Source: Sporobolomyces roseus (Eukaryota > Basidiomycota > Microbotryomycetes > Sporidiobolales > Sporidiobolaceae). From it: a DNA stretch of 64,000 nt. Below, piece after piece: positions 45,169 to 58,200 of the stretch. The stretch lies in assembly GCA_016617785.1 (NCBI GenBank), contig JADILM010000003.1, positions 2,170,001-2,234,000 on the forward strand. Reading direction: 5' to 3'. The notes beneath the pieces were generated by a model that saw nothing but the letters and a program-made list of their open reading frames with translations, had not been told where the DNA came from and made no database searches. How positions within the stretch are numbered: position 1 is the first letter of the stretch; every line of letters starts with the position of its first letter. The translations under genes were made by a program, and so were the position numbers.

Positions 45169-46952
45169 CTACGGGTTCGCTATGCTCAAGGAACCAAGAC
45201 TGTTCGTACGTCTAAGATAGTTCTGATCGATTGAGGAATCGGTATCGGAATCACAAGAGAAAGGGTTCGGTTTCGTTTGAGTATTCCTTCCTAGAGGGGC
45301 CCCGTTAGTCGAAGGGTCAGGCCATGAAGAGGTACTGCTGACAGATGAAGAACGACTGTGGGATCCTCCTCCAGATCGTACTGTACTCGCTGAGGTCGAA
45401 TAACGACTCTGAACGGATGATACCGTCGAGTTACGGGTTGGTGGGGAGGTTTTGGGAGGGCGGTAGGCTTGGTATCGGGAGGGAGAGGGGGAGATTGACT
45501 TTCTGGGAAGAGGGGGAGAAGGTGGAGGAGAGGAAGCGGTAGGAGGAGAATAAGCTTGATATTTTTTCGAGGTAGACGACGAGGAAGACAGAGGTCGTTG
45601 CGAAGGAAGGGTAGCGCGGTCGGTCAACCAAGGTACCGGCTTGCGAGGGATCGTGGGGAGTTGAAGAGGGGCATCGAGGAAGAGTTCGTCTTTGTCGGAA
45701 ATCGTGGCTCGATTGGGTTTTTTCGATTGGTAAGGCTTGATCGATGCAGGGGGAAGGAATAGCTCGTCTGGTCCCGGGTCGGAGTCTGAGCTTGATGAGA
45801 AGTCGGGCGAGCAGGGTCGTCGGACATAGGGGATTGAGCGAGCTTGATTAGGGTTTGGCCGAGTGACCCGAAGAGCTGCAGGGAGATCTGGTCGACGATC
45901 CTTGCGACCATTTGGCGAAGAGTCTGAGTCTGGGTGAGAAGGAGATGGAACATCGAAGTGATCGTCGACCGTTCGTCGAAGATAAGCACGAGCTGGAATG
46001 GGAGATAAGGGTTTCGAGATGATCTCGCCCGCCTTCACTGACTCCTCATGGTCGTACACGGGGAACTCAGGTAGTTTGTCGTCGCCAGAACTTGAGTCAG
46101 GAGGAGGATAGGCGACGGATCGGGATCTCTCAGATCGTTTCGAAGACTTGCTTCGATTGGATACTGTCCTCTTGATGCTCCTCCCCGCCTCACTCGCTGC
46201 ATTCGAAAGGGTTCGAGTCATCGGGACCTTCGGTCGTGCGGAGTGAGAATCGGTGTTCTTGATCCGCTTTGCGTATTTGAAGTAGACGAAGAGTAATGGA
46301 AATATGCCGAAGCAGAGGAGGATGAGGTTGATCTGCGCTCGATGGGAACCTTCAGCAGATGTCAAGATTGAAGCAAAAGACTATGACTCACGACGAGAAG
46401 AATCCAGCTAGACGTTTCGCTCGAGTCGGGATCTACGAAGGATCCGTTGACCGCCCAGATCGAAAGCAGGGGGAGAAGGAGGATGACCGAGAGAGCGACA
46501 GCGGCCTGTAACGATGGTCGTATCAGCACCCTCGCGTCGAGAAGATTGCGAAGAAAGGGAAAGCTAACGACGTAAACCCATTTGCATCTGTTGACCAATT
46601 TCGCATTGTGTCGTTTAGCTCGATCGAGCACCTCCCATGTACATACTCCTTGAGCAAAGAGGATCAAGATCCACGACGCTAATGAAGCACCAAACCAATT
46701 CTTGAATTTCGTTGCCCCTTCAAATCCGAACGAAGTCAGCTCTGACGAGAGAGAAGGGCAATGAGGAAAGAGCTCACCCGTGTCCTTAATTAACCCGGCA
46801 ATGCTACATAATGCCCCTATTGATGTAATTGCCACTCCACCCAAGCAAGCTCTCTTGCCCACCTTTGTCACCCTCTCTAATTCGACTAGATCGTTTGCGT
46901 TGCTCGGTCGCGGAGCAAACTCCTCGTCCTTGTACTGTGTTCGAGAGGACAT
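45169..46952 (-). CDS. Four-helix membrane protein with long disordered tail
   Basis: Exons on the minus strand 46952-46778, 46741-46569, 46505-46392, 46332-45169; 541 aa. Starts MSSRTQYKDEEFAPRP. Hydrophobic segments: GVAITSIGALCSIAGLI, ASLASWILILFAQGV, VALSVILLLPLLSIWAV and INLILLCFGIFPLLFVYF. A basic juxtamembrane part precedes about 370 residues of Ser/Pro/Arg-rich cytoplasmic tail. The first two introns (36 and 63 nt) are multiples of three and open in frame, so unspliced forms would also translate; splicing gives a better continuous third helix. No family recognised. It resembles the neighbouring gene at 47-49 kb in plan, though no clear sequence similarity was seen. Confidence 0.7.
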
Positions 46953-47191
46953 GGTTGACGACGAGATGGGGGAGAAGAGAGAGGAAAAGATCGAGAGGAG
47001 AGAACGCAAAAAAAGGGTCTGAGCGTTTTCCGCGGACATCTGTGACAGCGACGACGACGAAGCCAGGTTCAAAGAAGTGCAAGGGCCAGCCTTACGATGG
47101 AGTGCGTCGTTTCAGTCTTCGTATAAGGAAAATGAAGTGAATCTACTTTTTTCGAACTCCCACCATCATCTACCTCCATCACTCGAACTCC

Positions 47192-49054
47192 CTACCTGTA
47201 ATAAGGACTTTGACCATAGCTATACTGAGGGGGAGGAGGATAAGCATATTGTTGAGCAGCAGGAGGGGAGTTGAGAGGAGAATAAGAATAACTTGGAGAT
47301 GCGGGAGGGGAGTATTGGTAAGGATAAAGAGAGGTAGGGTAGGGAGGTCTAACTTGAGATTGGACAGCAGGATAGGAAGGGTAGGAAGGATATGAAGGAG
47401 CGGCGATGGGATAGGAGGAAGTTGGATAAGGGAGATTCTGGGGGTAGTCCGTTGGCGAGACGGGACAAGGCGGTGGGGGGGATCTCGGAGGTGCTTGATA
47501 AGGGACGACATTTTGACGAGGTTGTGCATAGCTAGACCTTCTCTGTTGATCGTTGTAGTATCGAGAAGACTGAGGTTCAGGCGAAACTGACATTCGACCA
47601 TACCGGTTTGTCGAGGGATCCCATTCTGCTCGAGTGATCGAACCGCGCGAGTGAAGTTCGACGTCGATTGTTGCCGGGTTGTGGACGTGACTTGCGGAAG
47701 ACGAAGAACGGTTGCGAGAGGATTGCTGGTCGTTGTCACGGGAAGTAGATGATCGCCCTTCGCTTCTCTGGTTGCGATCGTAGCTGTCTTCTCCTCCTGC
47801 CGTGTCTTGATCGTATCCCTCCTCGGCGTAAGCATCGCTTCCTCCTCCTCTTCTCGATCTTGATTGACGATCACCTCCTCTTGTAGTGGTTGACGAAGCG
47901 TAGGGGTCATCGGTGGTCGATCCTCCTCCATCGAAACCGTCGTTATACGAATCCTTCCCGTCCCCTCCCGCGACTCCTCCCGAAGTGTCCCCATAACTCG
48001 GATCTCCCATCCCATCGTCCGTCCCCATCTCATCCCCAAACGCTTCCTCTCCAGTCGAAGTAGAAGCTCCTTTCTTCCCCTTTCCCTTCTTCTTCGAACT
48101 TCCTCCAGCATAGTCTTCAACCATCCCATAATCCCCTTCACTATCTCCCGCGAGTGGTTGTTTCTCAAGATCATCTTGACCTTCCATTGCATCCTCGTTG
48201 CCGTAGGGTTCATCGAGGTTCGATTTCTTGGACTTTTTCGTCGTTTTGTCAGATTTCCGTTTCTTGTGCTTCGACTTCTGGTTCGAGCCAGAGTCGGAGT
48301 CAGAGGATGAAGGGTGATCTTGAAGGTGGCGTTCATAGAAGTAGAGACCGAAAGCGAAGAATTGAGGTAAAGCGCAGAGGATAATTTCCGCCTATTCGAG
48401 GAAAGCGACAAGTCAAGATCAGTGACTCGCCATTGATCGGAATGGTGGGAGAGAAAGAGAAACTTACAAAGAGTAAACCATTAGCTAACCCAAAGCTCTC
48501 ACCATCATCCTCGAACATTTCTTGCGAGTCCCAAATCGAGTAGAGAACGATCGAAAAGATGAATGAACCAAGGAGCCAGACCTGTGCACAAGTTCTACTA
48601 TCTCAGCCTTTTGCTGTGAGAGGCGCTGAAAAGGAAACTCGAACGCACGGTGTGTAATAAGAGGGATTTCTTTTGATTAGTGAAAATCGTTTCGTCGTGC
48701 TTCAAACTTCGTGAGAGGTAATCAATCGTCGCCTGTCAAGCCAAGTTCGACATCCAGGTCAGCAAAACGACGTTGCGGAACTGCGACAGTGAACCTCTGA
48801 CCGACCTCGATAAATCCTAAGATCCCCCATAACCCAGTTAGGATCACAAAGAATGGAAAGAAATCGATTTGATCTACGCACATTATCAACTACCCATCAA
48901 GCTCGTCCAACGGATGAGATGAGAAAGAGAGGACGAGAAGCGTACCGTAAGAACTCGTGTTGATTAAACCCCATAGACTCAACAGGACTCCCAAGAGAGT
49001 CGAGAGTAGAGCTGCGTAGAGCGCAATCCGATCTAGTGGGTAGTTTGAGAACAT
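47192..49054 (-). CDS. Multi-pass membrane protein with Tyr/Pro/Gly-rich tail
   Basis: Exons on the minus strand 49054-48946, 48873-48806, 48732-48649, 48581-48468, 48391-47192; 524 aa. Four hydrophobic segments: IALYAALLSTLLGVLLSLWG, FFPFFVILTGLWGILGFI, VWLLGSFIFSIVLYSIW and AEIILCALPQFFAFGLYFY. The tail begins with a basic stretch (KSKHKKRKSDKTTKKSKK), then Gly/Asp-rich and RGG-like parts, and ends with Tyr/Pro/Ser repeats (SYPSYPSYPAV ... YGQSPYYR). The topology and four short-loop helices resemble small fungal tetraspan membrane proteins, but I cannot name the family. Phases close in all exons. Confidence 0.72.
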
Positions 49055-49395
49055 CCAGAGGGCATGTGAAGGGAGAGGAAAAGGAAAGAGAGAGGGAGGA
49101 AAGGAGTGGGTGAGGGAGGAGAATCGAGGTGTTTGCTGATCCGCGGATGAAGGAGACAGGGGTGTCTTCGATGTTTCGAGTGAGTAGATGAAGCTGTGGA
49201 GAGAGCTCAGTAATAGACGGGAAAGATTCAAGGAGAGAAGGAAAGAGGAATGAAAACGAGGAAAAAGAGACAGGTTCGAATCGAAGAAACCTCGCAATCT
49301 TCCTCGATCCTCGTCTCACCTCTCCCTCTGCGCTCGCCTTCGGGATAGGAGGTGATTGAAGTGTCCATTTATGTTACATCGAAAGTTTGACTGAT
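49055..49395. other. Intergenic between two minus-strand genes
   Basis: 340 bp between the Kish stop and the tetraspan start. A CT-rich leader on the minus strand; nothing coding beyond an upstream extension of the reading frame. Confidence 0.45.
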
Positions 49396-49959
49396 CTAAT
49401 TGAGGAGAATTCTGAATCCCATCACGATACAAGCCAACGCTACATAAGGCGATAATCGTTCTCCTGTGGCGCGTTTGATTCTCACGATTAGCTTATCGTT
49501 GACAATGATCGACGAGAGAACGACCGGCTCACCTATCCGTGCGAATTTGAAGAAGATCCCGAGGAAACTGCAAGGTGCGAAAGAACGAAGAGAGTTAGCG
49601 AGAACTCGATCTGAAGAGTTGTCTGACTAGGACGGCATTCCTCCAGCTCATCCTAGCTTATCTATAGCTTCCACTCCTCCCCTTAGCCTTCCCTCGTCCC
49701 TCTAGATAACCTCATCAATTTCGATCAATCAACTTCTCCCCGTACTCCCCAAATGATCCCGTTCGAGCATAGAGGTGAAGCTTACCCATTCTTATTTCGA
49801 TCTACGAGACCAGGAGCGGTCGCCCTCGCGTAAGTGCAAGTACAAATGATCAACAAGATGACGAGTAATAAACTCTCAAAATTGAAGATTGCCGTCTATT
49901 CTCACGTGTCTGTGATCAGCTTAGTGGGGTCCATGAGGGTAGGGAGAGGTGCTGACCAT
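49396..49959 (-). CDS. KSH1: Kish (TMEM167/Ksh1), early secretory pathway membrane protein
   Basis: Exons on the minus strand 49959-49957, 49895-49786, 49567-49533, 49463-49396; 71 aa, matching the usual 71-74. Diagnostic sequence: [56 protein letters not shown] and [11 protein letters not shown]. Two hydrophobic helices flank a short loop. Kish is a conserved Golgi/early secretory protein needed for secretion in yeast and animals. The first coding exon is just the ATG, directly followed by GTCAGC. Starts 252 bp from the divergent WD40 gene, suggesting a shared promoter. Confidence 0.93.
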
Positions 49960-50210
49960 GTGGGAGAGGAAGATGAAGTGATGTTGGGTGATGGAATGAA
50001 GGAAAAGAGAGGTTCATCTTGTACAGTTCACTACAACTCTCGACTTGCTCAAAAGGAACTGATTAACCTCTAGATCCATCCTATAGATCTCTCGGGTATC
50101 ACTAGTTAAACAGGAGAGTACTCAAAACGATGAAGGTACGCTCATTCCCCTCATCTCTTGGACTCGCTCCTACAACAAGCTAACTCCGAGTATGGCTTGA
50201 GCATACAGTC

Positions 50211-52811
50211 ATGAGTCCACTAAGGCGAAGTATCTCGCAACACACGAACGAACCCTCCTTCCCCTCGACACCTCAAACCCTCTCTCCCGATCCAAACCGC
50301 TCAAAATTCTTTCCTTTCCCTCAATCGCAGCACACTCCAGATAGAGAAGAGAATACGATCATACTCTCATCAGACTCGGAAAGTGATGACGACGATCTAA
50401 TCATCATCGACAATGTAGCTTCCCCTACGAACCCTCCTTTAACCACAGCGAACTCTCAAATATCTTCCACCCTCCTTTATTCGACTACTCAAACTCCTCG
50501 ATCCCCCTCAAGCTGTACTGCATCTACTCTCACACCGCACAATTATCCACTACCGAACTCATCTTCCGAGTCGTTCGACATACTTCGTTATGCACCAAAT
50601 CGGAACTCTTCCAAACCTGCTCGCTCGACAGACTCGGAAACTTTCTGGGATGGAACTGATTTCGTGACGGAGGATGAGAAGAGGAGGGTGAGGGAGAGGG
50701 AGAAGGAACGGGAGAGGAGAGGGAGGGAACAGAGAGTTTTGAGGGAGGGAGAGGAGGGGTGGGGGAGGAAGTGGGAGTGTGTTAGTTGGGAGGAACCGAG
50801 TGGAGCAGGGAGAGAGAAGGGGAAAGGGAAAGTGAGGGAGAAGGGAAAGAAGAAGGAATTTACGAGGTTACCGGATCTTCATTCGGTCGAATTCTTCCCT
50901 CATTCGACAATCGAGGGATTGGAATGGTTGGAAGGAGTATTCGTGACTGTGGGAGGAGGAATCGTGAGTCAATGTTTCGCTCTCAGCTCTTTGAACGAGA
51001 ACTGAGCTGTTACGAATCTTGCCTCTCAGATCGAGATCTATCGTTGTCCTCTTGTTTCTGGATCGAACTCATCTCCAACTCTACTCAAACGAATCAAGAC
51101 TCTGAGACCGACTTCAAAGGACCAGGTGAGTCCATTAGAATGATCAACTTTGTTAGCATTGACAAAATTCATCTTCTTTCGAGACGCACAGCCCGACCGC
51201 GAGGAATACTTGACTTGCTCCTGGTCCGTCAACACTACTACATGGCCTTTCACACCGATGCTTGCAGTCGCTGGAAGAGGGAGAGTTATCGAGATCTATC
51301 TTCTGGGGCAGAATGGGAAAGGAGAATTAGTGGTCAAATTGGATCGAACAATCACCGGTCACGGAGGTGTACGTCTCTCTTCCCTGCCCATTAGCAGCTC
51401 ATAGCTCCGCTAATCAGTGGTGACATCGAGACTACAGACGATTCATCAGATCAAGTTCCATCCGAATCACCCTCATCTCTTGATGTCATGCTCTGAGGAT
51501 CGAATGATACGGTTATGGGATCCTACAGTACCATGGGGATCGGATAAGGCGGTCAAAGAAGCGGTGGATGAAGCTACGAGAGCGTACAAATTGGAATGCG
51601 AGAGGAAGGGGAAGAAAGGGAAGGGGAAACGGAAAGGGGCAGTTACCGTGAATGAAGCCTTTGGGAAAGAGGGAATGCTCAAACCTAGAGTCGATGGGGA
51701 ATTGTTGGCGATATTGGCGGGTCATGAGAAAGCGGTCTTTTCATGTGTTCGTTTCTTTGTCCTCTCTCAGATAAATTCTATGCACCAAGACTGAGTACGT
51801 GGTGAAGTCGAACAGGACTTCCACTCTCATTATCCACTTGTCGTTTCTGGTGGAGCAGATGGACGAATCCGACTCTGGCTCCTTCCTTCGTCGATTCTCT
51901 CCTCGACTCCTACCTGGCCAACTCCTCCACATCTCAACAAGCACCCACCTCCACCTTCCCTTCTCCTCCCTCTCATTCAACCTCCTCTACTCTCGCCCTT
52001 CTTCTCGACAATCCATCTTCATCCCGGTCAATGGCCATGTAATGTTTCCTTCATTGATCAATCTCTCACTTCCCCTTCTTCCACCGTTCACATCATTTCC
52101 TCCGCTCCCTTGACCCATCAACACTCGGCGACTATCCCTCGAACATCAATCAAGATCTCTTCTATCGATTGTCTCTCCCTCTTTCCCAACTCGACCTACT
52201 CGGAGCACCTCGAGAAAGTCGACCAATCTCGTTCACAAGCTCATCGGTCCTTCCAATCTTCCTCTACCAAACCACAAGAGACCGTACCCGTCAAAGCTCG
52301 TTTACCCGAGAGAGAAAGAGATGATCTAGGATTTCACGTCGAGAAGGAAATTATTCTTGAAACCCAAACTTGTATTGGCGATTCATTCGGATTACTCAGG
52401 ACACCTCCATTCCTTCACTCTCCCAATACACCTTCAGAGCCCTTCTTCGTCGTCTCTACCACAACGCACCTCCCGTCGACTTCATCTCCCTCCCTTCGCC
52501 CCGCTCTCTATTTCTACCGTCCTTTCCCACCCCCCTCCCCAATCCCTCTCGGTCCTCAAACCCTCTTCCCTCTCAACCGTGATAGAACTCATCACGATTT
52601 TCATCCTCGCTTGCAACCTTCATTAGTGCTGGATTTCCCAGAGGAGGAAGAAAACGAACGAGGAGGATTGAGGCATTTTAGAAGTTTGGCGATGAGTCCG
52701 GATGGGGGAGGGTGGATTGTTGGGGTTGGGGATCGGGGATTGAGAGGGGTTTGGAGGGAGATTAGGGAGAGTAAAGGGAGAGGGGAGAGGATGGAGTTGG
52801 AAAAGGGATGA
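50211..52811 (+). CDS. WD40 protein resembling Polycomb EED/ESC
   Basis: Five exons: 50211-50963, 51030-51125, 51192-51368, 51438-51746, 51816-52811; 776 aa. A long disordered N-terminus with an acidic stretch (SSDSESDDDDLIIID) and an Arg/Glu-rich region precedes WD repeats: WPFTPMLAVAGRGRVIEIY, HQIKFHPNHPHLLMSCSEDR with MIRLWD, and HEKAVFSCDFH with GGADGRIRLW. The pattern of HQIKFHP..LLMSCSEDRMIRLWD is the EED/ESC style, so a PRC2 (H3K27 methylation) role is a reasonable inference, not proven. A Lys-rich insert (KGKKGKGKRKG) splits one blade. A 5' UTR intron with an upstream ATG encoding MKS is likely before 50211. Confidence 0.75.
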
Positions 52812-53124
52812 GAGATGAGGCAGATCGAGTAGATTGGGAAACGCCGAGAGGGAAGTGTGTGAGAATGTATATCTTGTAGAGAAAGCGACATTGGATGCAG
52901 ATAGCGAGAAAGTACGGAGAGTTAAAGAGGAACTTGAGATGAGAGTCGTTGCGAAACTCGGAAATTTTGTAGAATCGCCGTCCCGTTTTTGTCGAGCGCC
53001 CTGTGAGCCGCTGCGTTGCTATAGCTCGAGGCATGTGCCGATCGAGAGCAAGAACGCTGAGTCGTCGACACTTTGCGAAAACGACTTCGCTCTTTTGGTT
53101 TCTCTCTTTTCACTCCCAAATGCG

Positions 53125-54909
53125 ATGACAACTTCACCCTCACTCCTAGGCGAGCGGCTCTCGCACATGATCTTTCATTCACCTCTCAACGAGCTCCTGG
53201 ACGAACTCCAAGCGTACGATGATCTACTTAAACCACTCCTCCACACTTCCGACTTCTCTCTCCGACTCCTCCTCTCGATCCCTCTATTAGCACACGATCG
53301 AGACCCAATATTCAGATTAGCTACTTTCTGTTTGTTGCTCGAAGCGGGATGCGATCCTGATGCGAGGGGAGCCGATTCAAGATGTATTCTATGGGAACTT
53401 GAGGGATTGAGCGGAGAACTCAGGGAGTGGATAGAGGATGAATGGATCAAAGCGAAGAGCTCGAAAGATGTGGCGGGAGGTTATAGTATGCGTGAGTCTG
53501 ACCGTTTCGAGCGATTGAAGAGGTTGAGTGATTGATTTCGATTGAGGGAACAGCTAAGGACGTGGAGATATGGATCAATGATGAGTTGGCAGAAATCAAT
53601 AAGCTGAGTACAGCGCTCAAGAAACGAGGAGAGGAAGACAAACGACGCGAATTGAGGAGATTGGACGAGGAAATCGCTAAACTCGATAGAGGTGAGTGGT
53701 TGAGACTCTTTCGATCTGTATGGCTGATCTGAAGTCTTTCCATCGCTCACAGATATGAACCCCTCACCGGCGAAACGAGCGAAAATTGAGGAGGAATTGG
53801 GAGATTACGAAGAAGTCGTCGAAGGTCGAACTGCATCACCAGCCATGACCTCGGCGCGACCAGAGACTCGCAAACAGTCGCCTGTACCCTCGATGTCGAG
53901 ACAACGCTCCCCACCGAAAGCGAAGGAAGAACTACCGTCGAAACCAGCAGAACCTATCGCCAGCCAAAATTCCCTCAGTCGTTTACCTCCAAAACCTCGA
54001 CCTCCTCCTCCGCCTCCTCCTCCAGCTACCTCATTCACACTCGCTCCTTCCTCTTCAACCGTGGCTCCTACCGCCGACCTTCCCTCGAGACCTCCTGCAG
54101 GTCAAATCGGTTTCTCCATCTCTCGTCTTCCTCCGAAACCGACTCAACGTTTCGCCGCTTCTCCGCCTCCTCTTTCATCGCCAGCTCCCGAATCTTCTCG
54201 CCCTTCTCCCTCCATACAGCCAATTTCTCGTCCTCAATCCGCTCAGTCTCCTCCGGTCGATTCAAAACCGTCTCCCTCTCCTTCTCTTCAAAGCGCGACG
54301 GGTTCCGTTCCTCCAGCCAAGAGATCTCGACTACCTCCCACGCTCAAGTCGAGACTACCCGCTTCAATACCAGCTAAAGCGGATATCAAGCCACAAATCG
54401 CTGACCCTGCTCCCTCATTGATCGCTCAACCTCCTTCATATCCACCTCCTCCAGCTCCCCTTCAACGTCCCACTCCGATTCTCCCTGCACCTGGACCTCC
54501 TCTCGTCCCGTCTCCTCCCAAATCCATCGATCGACTCCCACCTCGCCGTCCACCTCCCCCCGATTTCTTCCTCGTAAGATTCACGAAGATCCCCTCTTTC
54601 ATCACGCACTCTATCTTCTCCCACTACCTCCGCAACGGTCCTCGTTCCTTCGACTCGATCACTGGTTCCGACATTCCTTACCTCGAGCAAAGGATCCAAG
54701 AGGGAAAGATCGACGTTCCATACTTGACGGATATCAATGATTATCCGCCTCTTCCTCAAGACGTCAAGATCTGGGATGTCGAAGGGTACAAGATGGGTAG
54801 TGCGAGTTATCTGCGAGAGGATAGGGAGAAAGCGAACAAGCTTTTCAATGGGAAGAAGATTTTGAATTGTTTGCCAGGAGGTGGAATCGGGATCTCGAAG
54901 AATTGGTAA
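53125..54909 (+). CDS. Proline-rich protein with conserved C-terminal domain, unknown function
   Basis: Exons 53125-53491, 53554-53691, 53753-54909; 553 aa. An N-terminal helical part (LGERLSHMIFHSPLNELLDE, RLATFCLLLEAGCDPDARG) recalls a degenerate ankyrin-like fold, followed by a charged coiled coil (EINKLSTALKKRGEEDKRRE). About 220 residues of Pro/Ser-rich sequence then precede a compact C-terminus (FFLVRFTKIPSFITHSIFSH, GSDIPYLEQRIQEGKIDVPY, NDYPPLPQDVKIWDVEGYKM). No family recognised. Phases close without adjustment. Confidence 0.72.
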
Positions 54910-55288
54910 TTGTGAAGCTTTTTGAATCGTAGTCTTGCTTGCTTTGTTGATAGAAATACAGAATCGCTTTTTTTTCCAGTTATTGCGAAATTGAGAGGGG
55001 AGCGAATGAATGCAAGCGAATTCAAGTCGACCGCGTTTCTCTCCTCCACAACACCATAAGACACCTCGCTCTCACCTTACAACAGCTCAGTAAAGTCAAC
55101 AGATCAATCGGAAGCGGCGCTCAACACCTCTAGGGCTCTACTCGCTCTTGTCCCACTCACTCAACTTCAGCTGTTTTTATCGGATCAAACAGCTCTCTAC
55201 GCGCTCGAGGTGAGTCCGGCGCCTATCCATATCCCTAATCAGTACTAATGGTAAGTTGAGTCGATCTCGCAGAGGCTAGTAAGGCGAT
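54910..55288. other. Intergenic, SMC2 upstream region
   Basis: About 380 bp between tandem genes. No convincing coding or RNA feature; presumably the 3' UTR of the proline-rich gene and the SMC2 promoter. Confidence 0.45.
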
Positions 55289-58200
55289 ATGAGGGTGACA
55301 GAGTTAATCTTAGATGGATTCAAATCTTACCCCGTCAGAACGAGTATAGCGGGATGGGACTCTTCATTCAATGCTATCACTGGATTGTGAGTACTCCTTT
55401 ACACGCATTATCGCTTGCTATAGTGGGTTGACGAAGATTCCTCACAGGAATGGTTCGGGTAAATCAAACATTCTCGATTCGATTTGCTTCGTACTGGGTA
55501 TCACGAATATGACTACCGTGAGTCTCTCCCTCTCCTCAGCCCGCGCGAAAGTGGAGCTGAAGTGAGTCGGAAGTTGCTTGCAGGTTCGCGCGCAAAACTT
55601 GTTGGACTTGATTTACAAACGAGGACAAGCAGGAGTGACTCGTGCTTCAGTCACGATCGTATTCGACAACTCTGACAAGTCGACCGCACCCGTCGGATTC
55701 GAGAATATGGCGGAAATTTCAGTTACTCGTCAGGTTCGTTTTGTTTCTTCCCTTGTACCTCTCTCTTGTATGAGCTGATGTAGCGAAGTGAAATGTGAAC
55801 AGATCTCGGTCAATGGTCAGAGTAAGTACCTTGTTTGTGGACATCGGTCGACGCAACAACAGGTTCAAAGCTTGTTTCAGAGCGTTCAATTGAATATCAA
55901 TAATCCTAATTTCCTCATCATGCAAGGTACGCCTTGGTGTCTCTCTATCCCCTTGCTCGAACAGTGCAATTGATAGAAGCATCTTTGGCTCTCAGGTAAA
56001 ATCACCAAAGTCCTCAACATGCGACCACAAGAGATCCTGTCGATGATTGAAGAAGCCGCCGGAACCTCAATGTTTGAAGAAAAGAAAGATAAAGCGATCA
56101 AGACGATGGCGAAGAAAGAGAAGAAACTAGAAGAGATCCTTTCCCTACTCAACGAAGAAATCACTCCCAAACTCGATCGACTCAGGGAGGAGAAGAGGGT
56201 ATTCTTGGAGTTTCAGAAGACTTCGAGCGAGTTGGAGAGATTGAGTAAATTGGTGATTGCTTATGAATGGTTGTTGGATCATGCAAAGGTGGAGAAAGCG
56301 AAAGATGCGGTTGTCAAGGGAGAAGAGAGGAGGAAGGAAGCGGTTGCGGCGAGGGCAAGGATGGAGGGTGAGATTAGTAAGATGGAGAAAGAGATGGGGA
56401 GGATCGAGAAACAAAGGGATGCTGTACGTATAACCTCGCTCTTTCAGCTGTATCTCAGAGCTGATGGGACGGGATTGCTCGTAGGAACTTGCGAAAGGTG
56501 GAAAAGTAGCAGCTCTCGAGAAGCAATTGAATGCGATCGATATGGAGATCACAAAGCTCAAGACTCAAGCAGATGGGAAGACGAAGGAGATCAAGGAGGA
56601 AGAGAACAAGATCAAAGAGCTTGAGAAGACTGCAAAAGAGGTGAGCGCTCGCCTCTGCATCTCTGTCTCCCGAGCATCAGTGCTGATCAAAAGGCCCACG
56701 CGTAGCTCACTGAACAACAACAAGCACGAGAAGCATCAGCAAGCAAGACTTCCGAAACCTTCTCCTCCAAACAAGCCGCTTTCGACGCAGCAGTCGCTTC
56801 TCTCGCCTCTTCAGAAGATCTTCTCCAAACGATCGAGTACGGAAAAGGTCTATCGAAGGACGCGAAATCGTCTGGATACGAAGGACAACTCGCCTCTGCG
56901 AAAGAACTCGCCGGAAGTCTCGCCACTGAAGGACAACTCGCGAAACACAAGATCGAGTCACTGCAGAAGGAGATCAAGGAGAAGGAACCGAAAGCGAAGA
57001 AAGCTTCTCAGGAGAGTAAAGGGTTGTTGCAGAATCTGGAGAGTTCGAGGAAGGAGAAGGAGGATTTGGAGAACAAGTTGAAAGCGTCGGGATACGATGA
57101 AGCGCAAGAGGAGGAATTGAGTAATCGAAGAGAAGAGGAGATTGGAGCTTTCGAACAAGTCAAGCGGGTGAGTGATGGATTCGTGCGATCTTTCTCCCGA
57201 AATGGAGCTGATACAAACATGCCATCATCGCAGAAACGAGATGCTAAACGCAACGAGGTTTCTCGAACCGACTTCCGAGCCGACGATCCTTATCCCAACT
57301 TCGACCGCTCCTCTGTTTACGGAACCATCGCGAGTCTCATTGAACTCGACGAGGCAAACTCTATCGCTGCTACCGCTCTCGAGATCGCTGCTGGAGGACG
57401 CCTCTACAATGTCGCAGTTCGAGACGATACGACCGTTTCAGCATTCATCAAAGCGAAAACGATCAAGACCAAGACCATCTTACTACCCGTCTCGAACCTC
57501 CACGCTACCGTCGCCGATCGATCCCGAGTCGCCGCCGCCGAGAAACACGGAGCGAAACTTGCCTTGAACCTCATTCGATACGACAAGAAAGTTTCAAGAG
57601 CACTCGAATACGTCTTTGGAAACGTTCTCATCGCACCGAACAAGCATATCGCTAAACGATGTACCGATGATCCGGCGGTGAGGATGAAGTGTGTCACTTA
57701 CGAAGGAGACGTTTACGACACTTCGGCGGGAATGAGTGGTGGATCAACTCCGAACGATAAGGTACTCGTCAAGGTTCAGGAATTGAGACGACTCGAACAG
57801 GAATTGTCGCAACGAAGAGCGAGCCTCGAGGAGATTGATCGACAACTACAACACTCGAAGGGTGCGGTCGACCTCAAAAAGGCTCTCGATACGAAGACTC
57901 ATGCTCTCACACTCCTCGAGAAATCAATGGCGAATAGTAACGCTACTCGAGTGCGTTCGAAGCTTTCTATCAGTCTCGATTCTTCGACTGCTGACTGATG
58001 ACGTTCCTGAAGCACAGATCATCGCCGAGGTCGAGCAACTCAAGAAGACGGTCGCCGAACTCGAGGAGAAAGGAGAGGAACTCCGAACAAAGATCAAAGA
58101 CGCACAATCCGAAGTGAAGCGAATTGAACGGGAAATGACAGAGTTGCAGAAGGACAAGGGCGGGAAAGTCAAGCAGATCAAGGCTGATATCGTCAAGAAG

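Noticed and set aside
47179..48411. Long minus-strand open frame overlapping the tetraspan protein tail
   Set aside because: Its composition is a shifted reading of the Gly/Asp- and Tyr/Pro-rich tail. The other frame connects cleanly through four upstream exons with membrane helices.
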